Positions 7,034 through 16,969 of a stretch of DNA of 32,475 nucleotides are shown one piece after another. The stretch lies in assembly GCA_028280805.1 (NCBI GenBank), contig JANQLB010000124.1, positions 1 through 32,475 of the forward strand. Direction: 5' to 3'. The DNA is from Tissierellales bacterium (lineage in GTDB: Bacteria; Bacillota; Clostridia; Tissierellales; VENL01). A program made the translations under genes and the position numbers. The first letter of the stretch is position 1; each line of letters opens with the position of its first letter. The notes under the pieces are model-generated. The model was not told the origin of the DNA and did not search any database. It saw only the letters and a list, made by a program, of their open reading frames with translations.

Positions 7034-7084
7034 GAGACCTTAGTCAGGAAAAAATATAAAATAGAAAAATCAAAGCTTACTATA

Positions 7085-8407
7085 ATGGAACAGGTTTTAT
7101 TTTATATACCGCTTGCAGCATCTTTTTTACTTATTAGCTTAACCCATTCTTTGTTTAATGCTGCTTTAGCCAGACTTCCTTCTCCGGAGATATACCTAGC
7201 GGGATTTACTGTTGCTAAAAGTCTTTTACAGGTACTACAAAATCCTGTAACTATGATTAGGCAGACTATGAGTGCTTTAATAGTTGACAGTGAAAGTTAT
7301 CAAAAGGTTAAAAAATTTTTATTAGGACTTGTATCTATAGTTGTGTTATTATTTGCAGTGCTTTCATTTACCGGAGGATCAAGGTGGATTTTTAATCGTT
7401 TGATGGGAATAGAGGGAGAAGTACTTGAACAGGCAATTATAATATTAAGAGTGTTTATACTATTTCCTGCTGCAGTTACACTGCGAAATTTTATGCAGGG
7501 AATTGCCATAAGATTTAAAAGAACTATTTTAACTCCTATTGCAACAGCAGCCAGAGTATTATTTGTAACACTTATAGTGGTGTTTATAGATGAGTTAATG
7601 TTTATTGAACCCGGTATATTGGCAGGTCTTATGTTTTTGGGTGCAATAGTAACTGAAGCGTTAATAATGTTTTTAGGAGTTAAGCTTTCAATTAAAGAAG
7701 TTCCAAAGTCAATAGATAGAATGAATATTTCTAGGACAGGTATAAAAAACAATACATTATCTTACTTAAATATTATGACCTTTTTTACCCCATTAATAGC
7801 TACATCATTTATTCGATCCTTAGCAAGACCTATTATAGATTCTGGATTAGCTAGAACGATTAATCCTGAGATAGCATTATCAGCGTATGCAGTAGCATGG
7901 GGGCTAGGTGTTATAGTTATAAGCCCTTTGATGATGTTCCATCAAGTACCCCTAACTCTTATTGAGTCAGAAGGCGATAAAATACCTGTTAAAAGATTTG
8001 CATTATATTTAGGGCTTGTTTCATCAGCATTAATTGCATTGGTAGCTTTTACTCCTATAGGTTATTATATTCTTGAAAACTTTATTGGAGTAACAGAAGA
8101 AATTTGTGTACCTGCTATGGATGTTCTTAAGATAATGACAATTTTACCGCTTGTTATGGTTGTAAGGCAGTATTATTGGGGAATATTATTAAAAAATCAT
8201 ATGACTATGTATGTTGGTATGGGCAAGGCTGTAAATCTTATAGCATTATTTATTACTATTTTAATTGTTTCTTTAACTAAACCTGCAAATCCGGCCGTAA
8301 TTGGAGTTATTGGTATGATTTCATCAGAAGTTTTTGAATCCATATTCCTTTATCATACAAGTAAACGAGGTCACATCTGTAAGATTAATGTTAAACAAAA
8401 AAGCTAA
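7085..8407 (+). CDS. MATE-like polytopic membrane transporter (probably starts upstream at 7031)
   Basis: A protein of at least 440 residues with about 12 hydrophobic helices and the arrangement of MATE/MOP-superfamily flippases. Such proteins export drugs or move lipid-linked or other substrates using ion gradients. Recognisable family-like stretches are LTHSLFNAALARLPSPEIY near the N-terminus and RQYYWGILL in the second half. ATG 7085 is the first canonical start but has no ribosome binding site. The frame stays open upstream with plausible family sequence (ETLVRKKYKIEKSKLTI), back to ATA 7031 or ATT 7028. These lie next to AGAGGTGAT (7017-7025). The true product is therefore probably 18 residues longer. 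A perfect long hairpin follows the stop. Confidence 0.75.
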   Translation: MEQVLFYIPLAASFLLISLTHSLFNAALARLPSPEIYLAGFTVAKSLLQVLQNPVTMIRQTMSALIVDSESYQKVKKFLLGLVSIVVLLFAVLSFTGGSRWIFNRLMGIEGEVLEQAIIILRVFILFPAAVTLRNFMQGIAIRFKRTILTPIATAARVLFVTLIVVFIDELMFIEPGILAGLMFLGAIVTEALIMFLGVKLSIKEVPKSIDRMNISRTGIKNNTLSYLNIMTFFTPLIATSFIRSLARPIIDSGLARTINPEIALSAYAVAWGLGVIVISPLMMFHQVPLTLIESEGDKIPVKRFALYLGLVSSALIALVAFTPIGYYILENFIGVTEEICVPAMDVLKIMTILPLVMVVRQYYWGILLKNHMTMYVGMGKAVNLIALFITILIVSLTKPANPAVIGVIGMISSEVFESIFLYHTSKRGHICKINVKQKS

Positions 8408-8439
8408 TATTGTAGGCCCCCAAACTCTAAATAAAAAAT

Positions 8440-8491
8440 ATTCAAGAAAAAATATATATAAGGAATGACTTATATATATTTTTTCTTGAAT
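8440..8491. terminator. Very long perfect hairpin, probable bidirectional terminator
   Basis: Bases 8440-8462 and 8469-8491 form a perfect 23-bp stem with the six-base loop GAATGA. The stem carries A6 and T6 runs; the 3' arm has T6 on the plus strand, and on the minus strand the stem is followed by TATTTTTTATTT. It lies 33 nt after the transporter stop codon. There is no separate U tract on the plus strand, so termination there relies on the U run within the arm. Confidence 0.6.
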
Positions 8492-8493
8492 GA

Positions 8494-8777
8494 AGTAAAC
8501 TTAAAACTTAGAGGTTATATATCAAAAACTGGTAATATTAGTTTCTATTATATATAAGACACTATACCTGCAATCAAGTGGGCAAAATGAAAAACCTTTA
8601 AGAGTAAAACTTAACGTAAAAAACAATTTCATTACAAGAATTGCTCCACCGCCTAAACTTAGGTTGAATTTTTCGTATAATTAAAGAAGGATTATTTAGA
8701 CTCACGAAGAACAACATTATAATAAAGAAATTATTTTCAAAATCAATTAAATAAAGAAAATTATGGAGGTGTATGTA
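8494..8777. other. Intergenic region with a possible IS605 right-end relic
   Basis: About 280 bases without a gene. The minus strand at 8637-8668 reads CCTAAGTTTAGGCGGTGG followed by AGCAATTC, resembling the terminal hairpin region of an IS200/IS605 right end. There is no scaffold or tnpB remnant beside it. No clear promoter for the downstream reductase was seen. Confidence 0.25.
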
Positions 8778-9914
8778 ATGCAATATAGGAAATTTGGAAA
8801 ATTGGATTATCAAGCATCAGTATTAGGTTTTGGATGTATGAGGCTTCCTGTAATTGACAATGACAGCGGAAAAATTGATGAACAGGAAGCTATTAAAATG
8901 GTTAGATATGCTATTGATAATGGAGTCAATTATATTGATACAGCGTATCCTTACCATCAAAAAATGAGTGAGCCTTTTTTAGGAAAGGCTTTAAAAGACG
9001 GATATAGAGAAAAGGTAAAGCTAGCAACTAAGCTTCCTATTTGGTTATGTGAAAAATATGAAGATTTTGATAAATACCTTAATGAGCAGCTTCAAAAGCT
9101 GGAAACAGATTATATTGATTTTTATCTAGTTCATGCATTAAGCAATAGAACATGGGAGAAAGCTAAAGAGCTAGGAATATTTAATTTTCTTAATGATGCT
9201 ATTGCAGATGGAAGGATAAAGCATGCTGGTTTTTCATTTCATGATGATCTTCCCTTGTTTAAGAAAATAGTTGATGCTTACGACTGGACTTTTTGCTTGA
9301 TACAGCTAAATTACATGGATGTAGATTATCAGCAAGGTATTGAGGGTATGAAATATGCTCATCAAAAAGGATTGGCAATAGCTATTATGGAGCCTCTTAA
9401 AGGAGGAAAGCTTGCTAATGAGCCAAATGATGAGATGAAAAAAATCTGGAATAAAGCCCGTACTAAAAGAACGCCTGTTGAATGGGCTTTAAGGTGGATT
9501 TGGAATCTTCCGGAGGTTTCGACTGTATTAAGCGGTATGAGTAATATTGAGCAGATAAAAGATAATATAAAATTTGCAGAAGATGCTTTTCCTAACAGTC
9601 TAACAGAAGAAGAATTAAATTTAGTAGAAAAAGTAAAGCAAGTTTATGAAAGTAAAACGAAGGTAGACTGTACTTCTTGTAAATACTGTATTCCATGTCC
9701 GGTTAAAGTAGCTATACCTAAAATATTTAGTTTATATAATGATATAGAGATGTATGGAGCAAAAAAAGAATCAAGTAGCTGGTATTCGCATATTATAAAG
9801 AATCAAAGTGATGCTTCTAAATGTACTGAATGTGGGCAGTGTGAAGAAGCCTGTCCTCAAAAACTTTCTATTATTAAGTATCTAAAGGAAGCTCATATAA
9901 GCATGACAGAATAG
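8778..9914 (+). CDS. Aldo/keto reductase with C-terminal [4Fe-4S] domain
   Basis: A 378-residue cytoplasmic oxidoreductase. Residues 1-280 form an aldo/keto reductase TIM barrel with the catalytic tetrad Asp54, Tyr59 (DTAYPY), Lys85 (ATKLP) and His119 (LVHA). The C-terminal part carries two cysteine clusters, C298-x2-C301-x2-C304-x2-C307 and C349-x2-C352-x2-C355-x3-C359-P, which would hold iron-sulfur clusters. This domain order is common in anaerobes, where the clusters may pass electrons between ferredoxin or NAD(P)H and a carbonyl substrate. ATG 8778 follows GGAGGTG (8765-8771) by 6 nt; an earlier ATG at 8763 overlaps the ribosome binding site itself. Substrate unknown. It appears to be a single-gene unit. 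Confidence 0.88.
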   Translation: MQYRKFGKLDYQASVLGFGCMRLPVIDNDSGKIDEQEAIKMVRYAIDNGVNYIDTAYPYHQKMSEPFLGKALKDGYREKVKLATKLPIWLCEKYEDFDKYLNEQLQKLETDYIDFYLVHALSNRTWEKAKELGIFNFLNDAIADGRIKHAGFSFHDDLPLFKKIVDAYDWTFCLIQLNYMDVDYQQGIEGMKYAHQKGLAIAIMEPLKGGKLANEPNDEMKKIWNKARTKRTPVEWALRWIWNLPEVSTVLSGMSNIEQIKDNIKFAEDAFPNSLTEEELNLVEKVKQVYESKTKVDCTSCKYCIPCPVKVAIPKIFSLYNDIEMYGAKKESSSWYSHIIKNQSDASKCTECGQCEEACPQKLSIIKYLKEAHISMTE

Positions 9915-9959
9915 ATTTAAAGTCATAGTAAAGAACTTGTTAAGAATAAATATTTTTGA

Positions 9960-9988
9960 TTGACAAATAATATTATAGATATTATAAT
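9960..9988 (+). promoter_or_regulatory. Sigma-A promoter of asnS
   Basis: A consensus promoter, TTGACA (9960-9965), 17-bp spacer, TATAAT (9983-9988). Transcription would start near 9995 and run through the T-box leader. Confidence 0.85.
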
Positions 9989-10016
9989 ATAGAATAATTA
10001 ATTGCCAAAATATTTA

Positions 10017-10283
10017 ACAATAAGACTATGAAGAGAAGAGTAGATATGACAGGTAGTATTAGCGAGTCGGTGATGGTGGAAGGCCGATACGAAAGTTGTA
10101 TTGAAGAACATCTCTGAGTTTCTAACCGAAATCTATTGAGAGTAGGCTTAGACGGAGCCGTACCGTTATCTAATGGACAGTATGCTAGTACTGGTTTAAG
10201 CCGGTCATAATATGACAATTAGGGTGGTACCGCGAAAGTAGAGTCTTTCGTCCCTTTCTAGGGATGAAAGACTTTTTGTTTTT
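10017..10283 (+). ncRNA. T-box leader (tRNA-Asn sensing) of asnS
   Basis: A T-box riboswitch. It binds uncharged tRNA and lets transcription continue into the synthetase gene. The conserved T-box sequence AGGGTGGTACCGCG is at 10221-10234, preceded by stem I with the GAACATCTCTGAG element (about 10105-10118). The specifier codon is AAC at 10124-10126, an Asn codon, matching the downstream gene. The terminator stem pairs 10242-10254 with 10261-10273, followed by a U-rich tail at 10274-10283. Confidence 0.92.
10242..10283 (+). terminator. T-box-controlled terminator
   Basis: A 13-bp stem AGTCTTTCGTCCC with GGGATGAAAGACT (one G-U pair), loop TTTCTA, tail TTTTGTTTTTT. The 5' part of the stem can instead pair with the T-box region in the antiterminator when uncharged tRNA-Asn is bound. 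Confidence 0.85.
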
Positions 10284-10307
10284 TAAAATATTAAAGGAGG
10301 TAAAAAA

Positions 10308-11699
10308 ATGATAAAAGCAACTATTAAAGAATTTTACAGAGAAACGGAGAAATTCATTGACAAGGAAATAACTATTTCTGCGTGGGTCAGAACAGTAAGA
10401 GATTCTAAGAAATTTGCATTTTTAGAAGTGAATGATGGGAGTTTTTTTAAGAATATCCAAGTAATAGTTGATGAAAGTTTAGAAAATTTTAAAGAAATAA
10501 CAAAGTTTGCAATAAGCTCTGCAGTTACTGTAGAAGGACAGCTTGTCAAAACTCCAAATGCTAAGCAGCCATTTGAAATTAAGGCCTCAAAAGTAGTTTT
10601 AGAAGCAGATTCGGAAGCAGATTATCCCTTACAGAAAAAAAGGCACACTTTTGAATATTTAAGAACTATTGCTCACTTAAGACCTAGGAGTAATACATTT
10701 TCGGCAGTATTTAGAGTTAGGTCATTGTTAGCGTATGCAATACACAAATTTTTTCAAGAGAGAAACTTTGTATATGTAAACACACCTATAATTACAGGTA
10801 ATGATGCAGAAGGAGCTGGAGAAACATTTAGAGTAAGTACTCTTGATCCTAGTAGTCCACCTAGAGATAAAGAGGGTAATGTTGACTTTTCAAAAGATTT
10901 TTTTGGAAAAGAAACAAATTTAACTGTAACTGGTCAGTTAGAGGCTGAAGCATATGCATTGTCATATAAAAATGTATATAACTTTGGACCAACCTTTAGA
11001 GCAGAAAATTCAAATACACCTAAACATGCAGCAGAGTTTTGGATGATGGAGCCGGAGATTGCATTTGCAGACTTAGAAGATGACATGGATTTAGCTGAAG
11101 AGATGTTAAAATATATTATTAAATATATCTTAGATCATGCTCCGGAGGAGATGGAATTTTTCAACAGTTTTATAGACAAAGGTTTAATAGACAGGCTTAA
11201 CAACGTTGTTAACTCTCAATTTGAGCGTATAACTTATACTAAAGCAATTGAGATACTTAAGGAATCAGGTATAAACTTTGAATTTCCTGTTGAATGGGGA
11301 AATGATTTAGCAACAGAGCATGAAAAATACTTAACAGATGAGGTATTTAAAAAACCTGTATTTGTAACAGATTGGCCAAAAGACATTAAAGCATTTTATA
11401 TGAGGTTAAATGATGATGAAAAAACTGTTGCAGCTATGGATTTACTAGCACCAGCGGTAGGAGAAATTATAGGAGGAAGTCAAAGAGAAGAAAGATTAGA
11501 AGTTTTGGAAAAACGTATAGACGAATTAAATCTAAATAAAGATGAATTATGGTGGTATCTTGATTTAAGAAAATATGGAGATGCAAAACATGCTGGATTT
11601 GGTCTTGGATTTGACAGAGCAGTAATGTATGTTACTGGAATGAAGAACATTAGAGATGTAAGTCCGTTTCCAAGGACGGTAAAATCAGCAGAATTTTAA
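10308..11699 (+). CDS. asnS: Asparaginyl-tRNA synthetase
   Basis: A 463-residue class IIb synthetase that attaches asparagine to tRNA-Asn in the cytoplasm. An N-terminal OB-fold anticodon-binding domain (about 15-105, [21 protein letters not shown]) is followed by the class II catalytic core. Motif 2 is seen in [20 protein letters not shown] (about residue 226 onward) and motif 3 in [12 protein letters not shown] near the C-terminus, ending [17 protein letters not shown] 10308 follows AAAGGAGG (10293-10300) by 7 nt. The T-box leader with an AAC specifier independently supports asparagine rather than aspartate or lysine. Length and motifs are normal. Confidence 0.96.
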   Translation: MIKATIKEFYRETEKFIDKEITISAWVRTVRDSKKFAFLEVNDGSFFKNIQVIVDESLENFKEITKFAISSAVTVEGQLVKTPNAKQPFEIKASKVVLEADSEADYPLQKKRHTFEYLRTIAHLRPRSNTFSAVFRVRSLLAYAIHKFFQERNFVYVNTPIITGNDAEGAGETFRVSTLDPSSPPRDKEGNVDFSKDFFGKETNLTVTGQLEAEAYALSYKNVYNFGPTFRAENSNTPKHAAEFWMMEPEIAFADLEDDMDLAEEMLKYIIKYILDHAPEEMEFFNSFIDKGLIDRLNNVVNSQFERITYTKAIEILKESGINFEFPVEWGNDLATEHEKYLTDEVFKKPVFVTDWPKDIKAFYMRLNDDEKTVAAMDLLAPAVGEIIGGSQREERLEVLEKRIDELNLNKDELWWYLDLRKYGDAKHAGFGLGFDRAVMYVTGMKNIRDVSPFPRTVKSAEF

Positions 11700-11716
11700 A
11701 TTTTACTAAAAATTAC

Positions 11717-11745
11717 TTGACACACGTGTATATTTCTGTTAGAAT
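11717..11745 (+). promoter_or_regulatory. Sigma-A promoter of leuS
   Basis: TTGACA (11717-11722), 17-bp spacer, TAGAAT (11740-11745), directly upstream of the second T-box leader. leuS therefore has its own promoter and need not depend on asnS transcription. Confidence 0.8.
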
Positions 11746-11764
11746 TAGCAAAAATAAATAAACA

Positions 11765-12027
11765 AATGCTTTGAAGGGAAGTATTAGATAATTCATTACT
11801 TTCAGAGAGCTGTCGGTTGGTGCAAGGCAGTAGGCAATGGTTATTGAACTCGTCCCGGAGCTGTTAAGGTGAAATTTTAGTAGTCTTAATCGGTAAAGAC
11901 CGTTAATCTTTTTAAGAGGACAGTATTTTAGTAAATTACAGTATGAATACCTTTTATAAGTACTGTCAATTAGAGTGGTAACGCGGACTCTCCGTCTCTA
12001 AAATGAGATGGAGAGTTTTTTATTTTT
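11765..12027 (+). ncRNA. T-box leader (tRNA-Leu sensing) of leuS
   Basis: A second T-box riboswitch. The T-box sequence AGAGTGGTAACGCGG is at 11972-11986. Stem I contains GAACTCGTCCCGGAG (11846-11860), and just after it stand CTG (11861-11863) and TTA (11864-11866), both Leu codons. TTA is the more likely specifier by position, though the exact codon cannot be fixed by eye. The terminator stem is 11987-11998 with 12005-12016, followed by U6. The start coordinate is approximate. Confidence 0.9.
11987..12027 (+). terminator. T-box-controlled terminator
   Basis: A 12-bp stem ACTCTCCGTCTC with GAGATGGAGAGT (one G-U pair), loop TAAAAT, then TTTTTTATTTTT. It competes with the antiterminator formed by the T-box sequence. 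Confidence 0.85.
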
Positions 12028-12049
12028 ATTAAATAAGGAGGAATTTTTT

Positions 12050-14464
12050 ATGAGTCAGGCATATAATCCTATAGTTATTGAAAGAAAATGGCAAAAAGTT
12101 TGGGATGAAAAAAGAACTTTTTATGCAAGTAACCACAGTCAGAAACCTAAATACTATGCTTTAATTGAATTTCCATATCCTTCTGGCAAAGGACTCCATG
12201 TAGGACATCCAAGACCATATACGGCTTTAGATGTTGTGTCACGTAAAAGAAGATTAGAGGGATATAATGTTTTATATCCAATGGGCTGGGATGCTTTTGG
12301 GCTTCCAACTGAAAACTATGCTATTAAGAACAAGATTCATCCAAGAATAGTTACTGAAAATAATATTGCTAAATTTAAGAATCAGCTAAAAGCTTTAGGA
12401 TATTCTTTTGACTGGTCAAGAGAGATTAATACAACAGACCCTAATTATTACAAATGGACACAGTGGATATTTATAAAATTATTTGAAAAAGGTCTTGCAT
12501 ACAAAAAAGAATTTCCTATAAACTGGTGTACTGATTGTAAGGTTGGTCTAGCTAACGAGGAAGTTGTAAATGGATCATGTGAACGCTGTAGGTCAGAAGT
12601 AGTAAGAAAAGTTAAAAATCAATGGATGCTTAAAATCACAGAATATGCTGAGAGATTAATCAAAGACTTAGATTTAGTTGATTATATTGATAGAGTAAAA
12701 ATTCAACAGAAAAACTGGATTGGTCGTTCAGATGGTGCAGATATTGATTTTGTTATTGCTAATAAAGAAAGCAAATTAAGAGTATTTACAACTCGTCCTG
12801 ATACTTTATTTGGTGTAACTTACATGGTAATTTCTCCTGAACATCCTATAATAGAGAAATATAAAGAAGATATTCAGAATTTAGATGAAATAAATAAGTA
12901 TAAAGAAGAAGCAAGTAAAAAATCTGATTTTGAAAGAACAGAACTGATTAAGGAGAAGACCGGAGTTGAGATAAAAGGACTAAGTGCTGTGAATCCGGGT
13001 ACAAGTCAGGAAATACCAATCTGGATATCTGATTATGTGCTTATGTCTTATGGTACAGGAGCTATTATGGCTGTACCCGGTCATGATACTAGAGACTGGG
13101 AATTTGCTAAAAAATTCGATCTGCCTATTATAGAAGTAGTTAAGGGTGGAGACATTGAAAAAGAGGCGTTTACCAATAATGAAACAGGAAAATTAATAAA
13201 TTCCGATTTCTTAGACGGTCTAAGCGTTGAAGATGCTAAGAAAAAAATTACTGACTGGCTTGAAGAAAATGGATTAGGAGAAAAGAAAACTAATTACAAG
13301 CTGAGAGACTGGGTATTTTCCCGTCAGAGATATTGGGGAGAGCCAATACCATTAGTAAATTGTCAGAACTGCGGATGGGTAGCTGTTCCGGAAGAAGAAC
13401 TTCCTCTTACGCTTCCGGAAGTGGAAAACTATGAACCTACTGATACGGGAGAATCTCCAATTGCTAAAATTACTGAATGGGTAGAAACAACTTGTCCTAA
13501 GTGTGGAGGTAAGGGAGAGAGAGAAACAGATACCATGCCTCAATGGGCAGGGTCATCTTGGTATTTCTTAAGATATACTGATCCTGACAATAGTAATGAG
13601 TTAGCTAGTAAAGAAGCTCTTGACTATTGGCTTCCAATAAATTGGTATAATGGAGGCATGGAGCATACTACACTTCACTTATTATACTCTAGATTTTGGC
13701 ATAAATTCCTTTATGACATAGGTGTAGTGTCTACTCCTGAACCATATCAAAAGAGAACTTCTCATGGTATGATATTAGGAGAAAATAATGAAAAAATGTC
13801 TAAGTCAAGGGGTAATGTTTTAAGTCCTGACGAAATAGTTGATGAATTTGGAGCAGATACTCTTAGAACGTATGAAATGTTTATTGGGGACTTTGAAAAG
13901 AGTGTTCCATGGTCTCAAAACGGTGTTAAGGGCTGTAAAAGATTTTTAGATAAGGTATGGAAATTAAAAGATATTATTGTAGATGGTGACAGCTACTCTA
14001 AGAGTTTAGAAACTAATATTCATAAGACTATTAAGAAAGTCAGTCAAGATTTTGAATCATTGAAATTTAATACTGCTATTGCTGCATTGATGACTTTAAT
14101 TAATGACTTTAACAATTTAGGAGAAGTTAATAAAGCAGAAATGAAAACATTCTTAATTTTATTAAATCCTGTAGCACCTCATATTACCGAGGAAATATGG
14201 CAGCTTCTAGGTTTTGAAAATATGATTTCTGATCAATCGTGGCCTAAATGGGACGAAACTAAGACTATTGAAGATGAGATTGAAATGGCTGTTCAGATTA
14301 ATGGTAAAGTAAGAGGTAAAATAGTGATACCTGTAGATGCAGCTAAAGAACAAGCTAAGCAAAAGGCTATGGAAGATGAAAATATAATGAAATTCTTGGA
14401 AGGAAAAACTATAGTTAAAGAAATTTATGTTCCCGGAAGAATATATAATATAGTAATTAAATAG
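12050..14464 (+). CDS. leuS: Leucyl-tRNA synthetase
   Basis: An 804-residue class Ia synthetase, the usual bacterial length. The HIGH motif appears as HVGHP in [20 protein letters not shown] (about residues 44-63), and the KMSKS loop as EKMSKSRGN (about 581). Between them lies the CP1 editing domain with [12 protein letters not shown] and [15 protein letters not shown], which hydrolyses mischarged tRNA. A zinc-ribbon-like cysteine set occurs around residue 165. ATG 12050 follows AAGGAGG (12035-12041); the frame extends upstream to 12008 but that part lies in the terminator. A plain terminator follows at 14481. T-box regulation by leucine supply is shown by the leader. Confidence 0.97.
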   Translation: MSQAYNPIVIERKWQKVWDEKRTFYASNHSQKPKYYALIEFPYPSGKGLHVGHPRPYTALDVVSRKRRLEGYNVLYPMGWDAFGLPTENYAIKNKIHPRIVTENNIAKFKNQLKALGYSFDWSREINTTDPNYYKWTQWIFIKLFEKGLAYKKEFPINWCTDCKVGLANEEVVNGSCERCRSEVVRKVKNQWMLKITEYAERLIKDLDLVDYIDRVKIQQKNWIGRSDGADIDFVIANKESKLRVFTTRPDTLFGVTYMVISPEHPIIEKYKEDIQNLDEINKYKEEASKKSDFERTELIKEKTGVEIKGLSAVNPGTSQEIPIWISDYVLMSYGTGAIMAVPGHDTRDWEFAKKFDLPIIEVVKGGDIEKEAFTNNETGKLINSDFLDGLSVEDAKKKITDWLEENGLGEKKTNYKLRDWVFSRQRYWGEPIPLVNCQNCGWVAVPEEELPLTLPEVENYEPTDTGESPIAKITEWVETTCPKCGGKGERETDTMPQWAGSSWYFLRYTDPDNSNELASKEALDYWLPINWYNGGMEHTTLHLLYSRFWHKFLYDIGVVSTPEPYQKRTSHGMILGENNEKMSKSRGNVLSPDEIVDEFGADTLRTYEMFIGDFEKSVPWSQNGVKGCKRFLDKVWKLKDIIVDGDSYSKSLETNIHKTIKKVSQDFESLKFNTAIAALMTLINDFNNLGEVNKAEMKTFLILLNPVAPHITEEIWQLLGFENMISDQSWPKWDETKTIEDEIEMAVQINGKVRGKIVIPVDAAKEQAKQKAMEDENIMKFLEGKTIVKEIYVPGRIYNIVIK

Positions 14465-14480
14465 TATTATATAAATTTAT

Positions 14481-14519
14481 AAAACTGATTCTTAATTAGA
14501 GTCAGTTTTTTTATTTTTA
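14481..14519 (+). terminator. Rho-independent terminator of leuS
   Basis: A 12-bp stem, 14481-14492 with 14498-14509 (one G-U pair), loop TAATT, followed by a run of T at 14506-14512 and further T-rich sequence. It lies 17 nt after the leuS stop codon. Confidence 0.85.
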
Positions 14520-14729
14520 AATTTCAGAAAAAATTAAATCTAAAATTCATGATATTAGATTTAAACTTTAAATTTATGGGTATAAATGATATTATTTAGT
14601 TAGAAATTTATGTTTATGGAGATAATTGCCGACATTATATTCAAATAACTAAAGATTTTTTAGTATCGTAACACTATTTAATTTTAAGCATATCAATCAA
14701 TATAAAATACTAATCTAAGGAGGAATAAT

Positions 14730-16706
14730 ATGAATTATTCTAAGAGTTTAACTTTAAGACTAATATCTTTAATCACACTATTTACTATTTTATCTTTAAC
14801 TGCACTAGGTTTTATTATTTTTAATATTTTTAATACAAATATGACACAATTAAAATATGAAATTTTAGATAATCAAACTTTTAATGCAGAAACAGAAGTT
14901 TCTTTATGGGTGAATTCAATGTTTGAAAAACTTGAGATGATGTCAGATATAAAGGGTTTTATGGATATGGATAAAGTTGATATTAATGAATATTTTAGAA
15001 ATGTTAAACCGGATATTGATGGAGTAGAAAATTTAATTGTTATAAGTACTGACGGTATTGTTGCTAATGATTCTTTAAACACTGGTATCGGTATTAATGT
15101 GAGTGAACGCAGCTATGTAAAGGCTAGTCTAAATGGAGAGCAATACATATCGGAAGTTATAACTTCTAAAGGTACAGGTAATAGAGTAGTGGTTTTCTCA
15201 CAGCCTATTGAAAAAGATAACAAAATAGTTGGTGTTGTTGCAGCTATTACAAATCTTGATTTAATGTCACAGATAGTTTCTAAAAAAATTGGACAAACAG
15301 GTTATTCATATATTATAGATGAAACAGGCAGAACTATTGCACATAATGACTTAGAGAAACTTGACATTATGTTATTGGATTATGAAAATGAAGACTTTGT
15401 CAACATGATACAAGATGCTCTAAACGGAAATTCGGATATTAAAGAATATACATTAGATAATATAGAAAAGGTAAGTTCATATTCACAAATTGAAAATACA
15501 AAATGGATTATATTAACCACAATGCATAAATCTGAAATACTAAATGTAGTAAATGCAGCAGTTAGAATAATAATTATTACTATTGCAGTTACAACTGTTG
15601 TATTAATAGCTGTATCCTATTTAGTTTTAAGAGGACCTATTAAGAATGTTAAGAAATTAAGTAAACTGACACAAACTGCAAGTCAAGGTAATTTAGATGT
15701 ATCAATAGATATAAAAAGAAGAGATGAAATCGGTCTTTTATGTAAAAACTTTAATACAATGATTGACAGCATAAGGAATATGACTCTTAAAACTAAGGAA
15801 GTAGTTAATAAATTAAAAGAAACTTCTCAAATTATTGCAACTTCATCAAATGAAGTAAATATATCTAGTGAAGAAATAACAAGAACTATTCAAGAAATAG
15901 CAGCAGGAGCCAGCAGTCAAGCAGAAGAAAGTTCTCAAAGTTTTGAAATTACAAATAATCTAGCAACAAGAATAGATGATATATCCGACAAGCTTAATAC
16001 AACTTTTAACAACACAAATAATATGAAAGAAAAAAATAAGCTTGGAAATGAAGCAATTGTTGAGCTTAAGGAAAGATTTTCAGATAATACAAGTGCAACC
16101 TTTAATGTTGGTGAGGGAATACATAAAATATCTGAAAAATCCAATTCGGTAGGAGAAATAATTGAAACTATTAATTCTATTGCAGATCAGACTAATCTTT
16201 TAGCATTAAATGCTGCAATAGAGGCTGCCAGAGCAGGAGAACATGGTAAAGGATTTGCTGTAGTAGCTGATGAAGTAAGAAACCTTGCTGTACAATCTAC
16301 ACAGGCTACTCAAACAATAAAAGATATATTAGAACAGATAACTGATGTTATTAATGATACTCACGGTGATATGGATGTAGCCAAAGATATGGTTGAAAAG
16401 GTAAATAAATCATTAGAAGTTACAGAAAACGTATTTAATGAGTTAACTTTAACTACAGATAATGTTATTGGGTTAGTAAGTTCGGCTAATGATGATATAC
16501 AGCAAATAGATCATGATAAAGATAAAGTTCTTAACTCAATTGAGAATATTTCTTCCATAACTCAAGAATCAGCTGCATCTACTGAAGAAGTCAGTGCTGC
16601 CTCAGAAGAGCAGAGTGCTTCTATGGAGGAAATATCAAATACTATACAAGGGTTAAACAGTATGGTCGAAGAATTGTCTGAATTAGTCGAACAATATAAA
16701 CTTTAA
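14730..16706 (+). CDS. Methyl-accepting chemotaxis protein
   Basis: A 658-residue chemoreceptor. TM1 (about 12-34), an extracellular sensor of roughly 240 residues with Cache-type features ([26 protein letters not shown]), TM2 (about 278-300), a HAMP domain (about 302-356), then the coiled-coil signalling domain. The conserved hairpin tip reads [20 protein letters not shown]...[15 protein letters not shown] around 480-520, where CheA and CheW bind. Glu/Gln-rich methylation helices flank it. ATG 14730 follows AAGGAGG by 7 nt. No C-terminal CheR-tethering pentapeptide is present; the protein ends LVEQYKL. The ligand is unknown; Cache sensors often bind amino acids or organic acids. No other chemotaxis gene is nearby. 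Confidence 0.93.
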   Translation: MNYSKSLTLRLISLITLFTILSLTALGFIIFNIFNTNMTQLKYEILDNQTFNAETEVSLWVNSMFEKLEMMSDIKGFMDMDKVDINEYFRNVKPDIDGVENLIVISTDGIVANDSLNTGIGINVSERSYVKASLNGEQYISEVITSKGTGNRVVVFSQPIEKDNKIVGVVAAITNLDLMSQIVSKKIGQTGYSYIIDETGRTIAHNDLEKLDIMLLDYENEDFVNMIQDALNGNSDIKEYTLDNIEKVSSYSQIENTKWIILTTMHKSEILNVVNAAVRIIIITIAVTTVVLIAVSYLVLRGPIKNVKKLSKLTQTASQGNLDVSIDIKRRDEIGLLCKNFNTMIDSIRNMTLKTKEVVNKLKETSQIIATSSNEVNISSEEITRTIQEIAAGASSQAEESSQSFEITNNLATRIDDISDKLNTTFNNTNNMKEKNKLGNEAIVELKERFSDNTSATFNVGEGIHKISEKSNSVGEIIETINSIADQTNLLALNAAIEAARAGEHGKGFAVVADEVRNLAVQSTQATQTIKDILEQITDVINDTHGDMDVAKDMVEKVNKSLEVTENVFNELTLTTDNVIGLVSSANDDIQQIDHDKDKVLNSIENISSITQESAASTEEVSAASEEQSASMEEISNTIQGLNSMVEELSELVEQYKL

Positions 16707-16795
16707 ATACTTGTTCATTACTAGAAACTTTGTTTCATATAAAGTAAGACTCAGTTGGCTGAAATTACGCAAATTTTCAATAAGTGTATTTTGAT

Positions 16796-16833
16796 AACGG
16801 GGAAGCTATAATAATAGTTTCCTCGTTTTTTTA
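16796..16833 (+). terminator. Rho-independent terminator
   Basis: A 14-bp stem, 16796-16809 with 16814-16827 (two G-U pairs), loop AATA, then T7. It ends the chemoreceptor transcript about 90 nt after its stop codon and separates it from the pyruvate:ferredoxin oxidoreductase gene. Confidence 0.85.
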
Positions 16834-16969
16834 TTTCACAAATATTCTAATTATAAACGACTGTAGATAAATAGCATAATTTGATTATGTTTGTAAAATA
16901 ATAAAAGTTGATACTTTAAACAATTTGTTTGATAAATAAGAGTTATATTAATAATAGAGGAGGTATAAA

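Noticed and set aside
8637..8668. Possible IS605 right-end hairpin on the minus strand as a second mobile element
   Set aside because: Only the hairpin-like motif is present, with no omega-RNA scaffold or tnpB remnant; listed only as an intergenic remark.
14605..14640. GCCGACAT upstream of the chemoreceptor gene as a sigma-28 (SigD) -10 element
   Set aside because: No TAAA at the required distance upstream, and the -10 differs from GCCGATAT.
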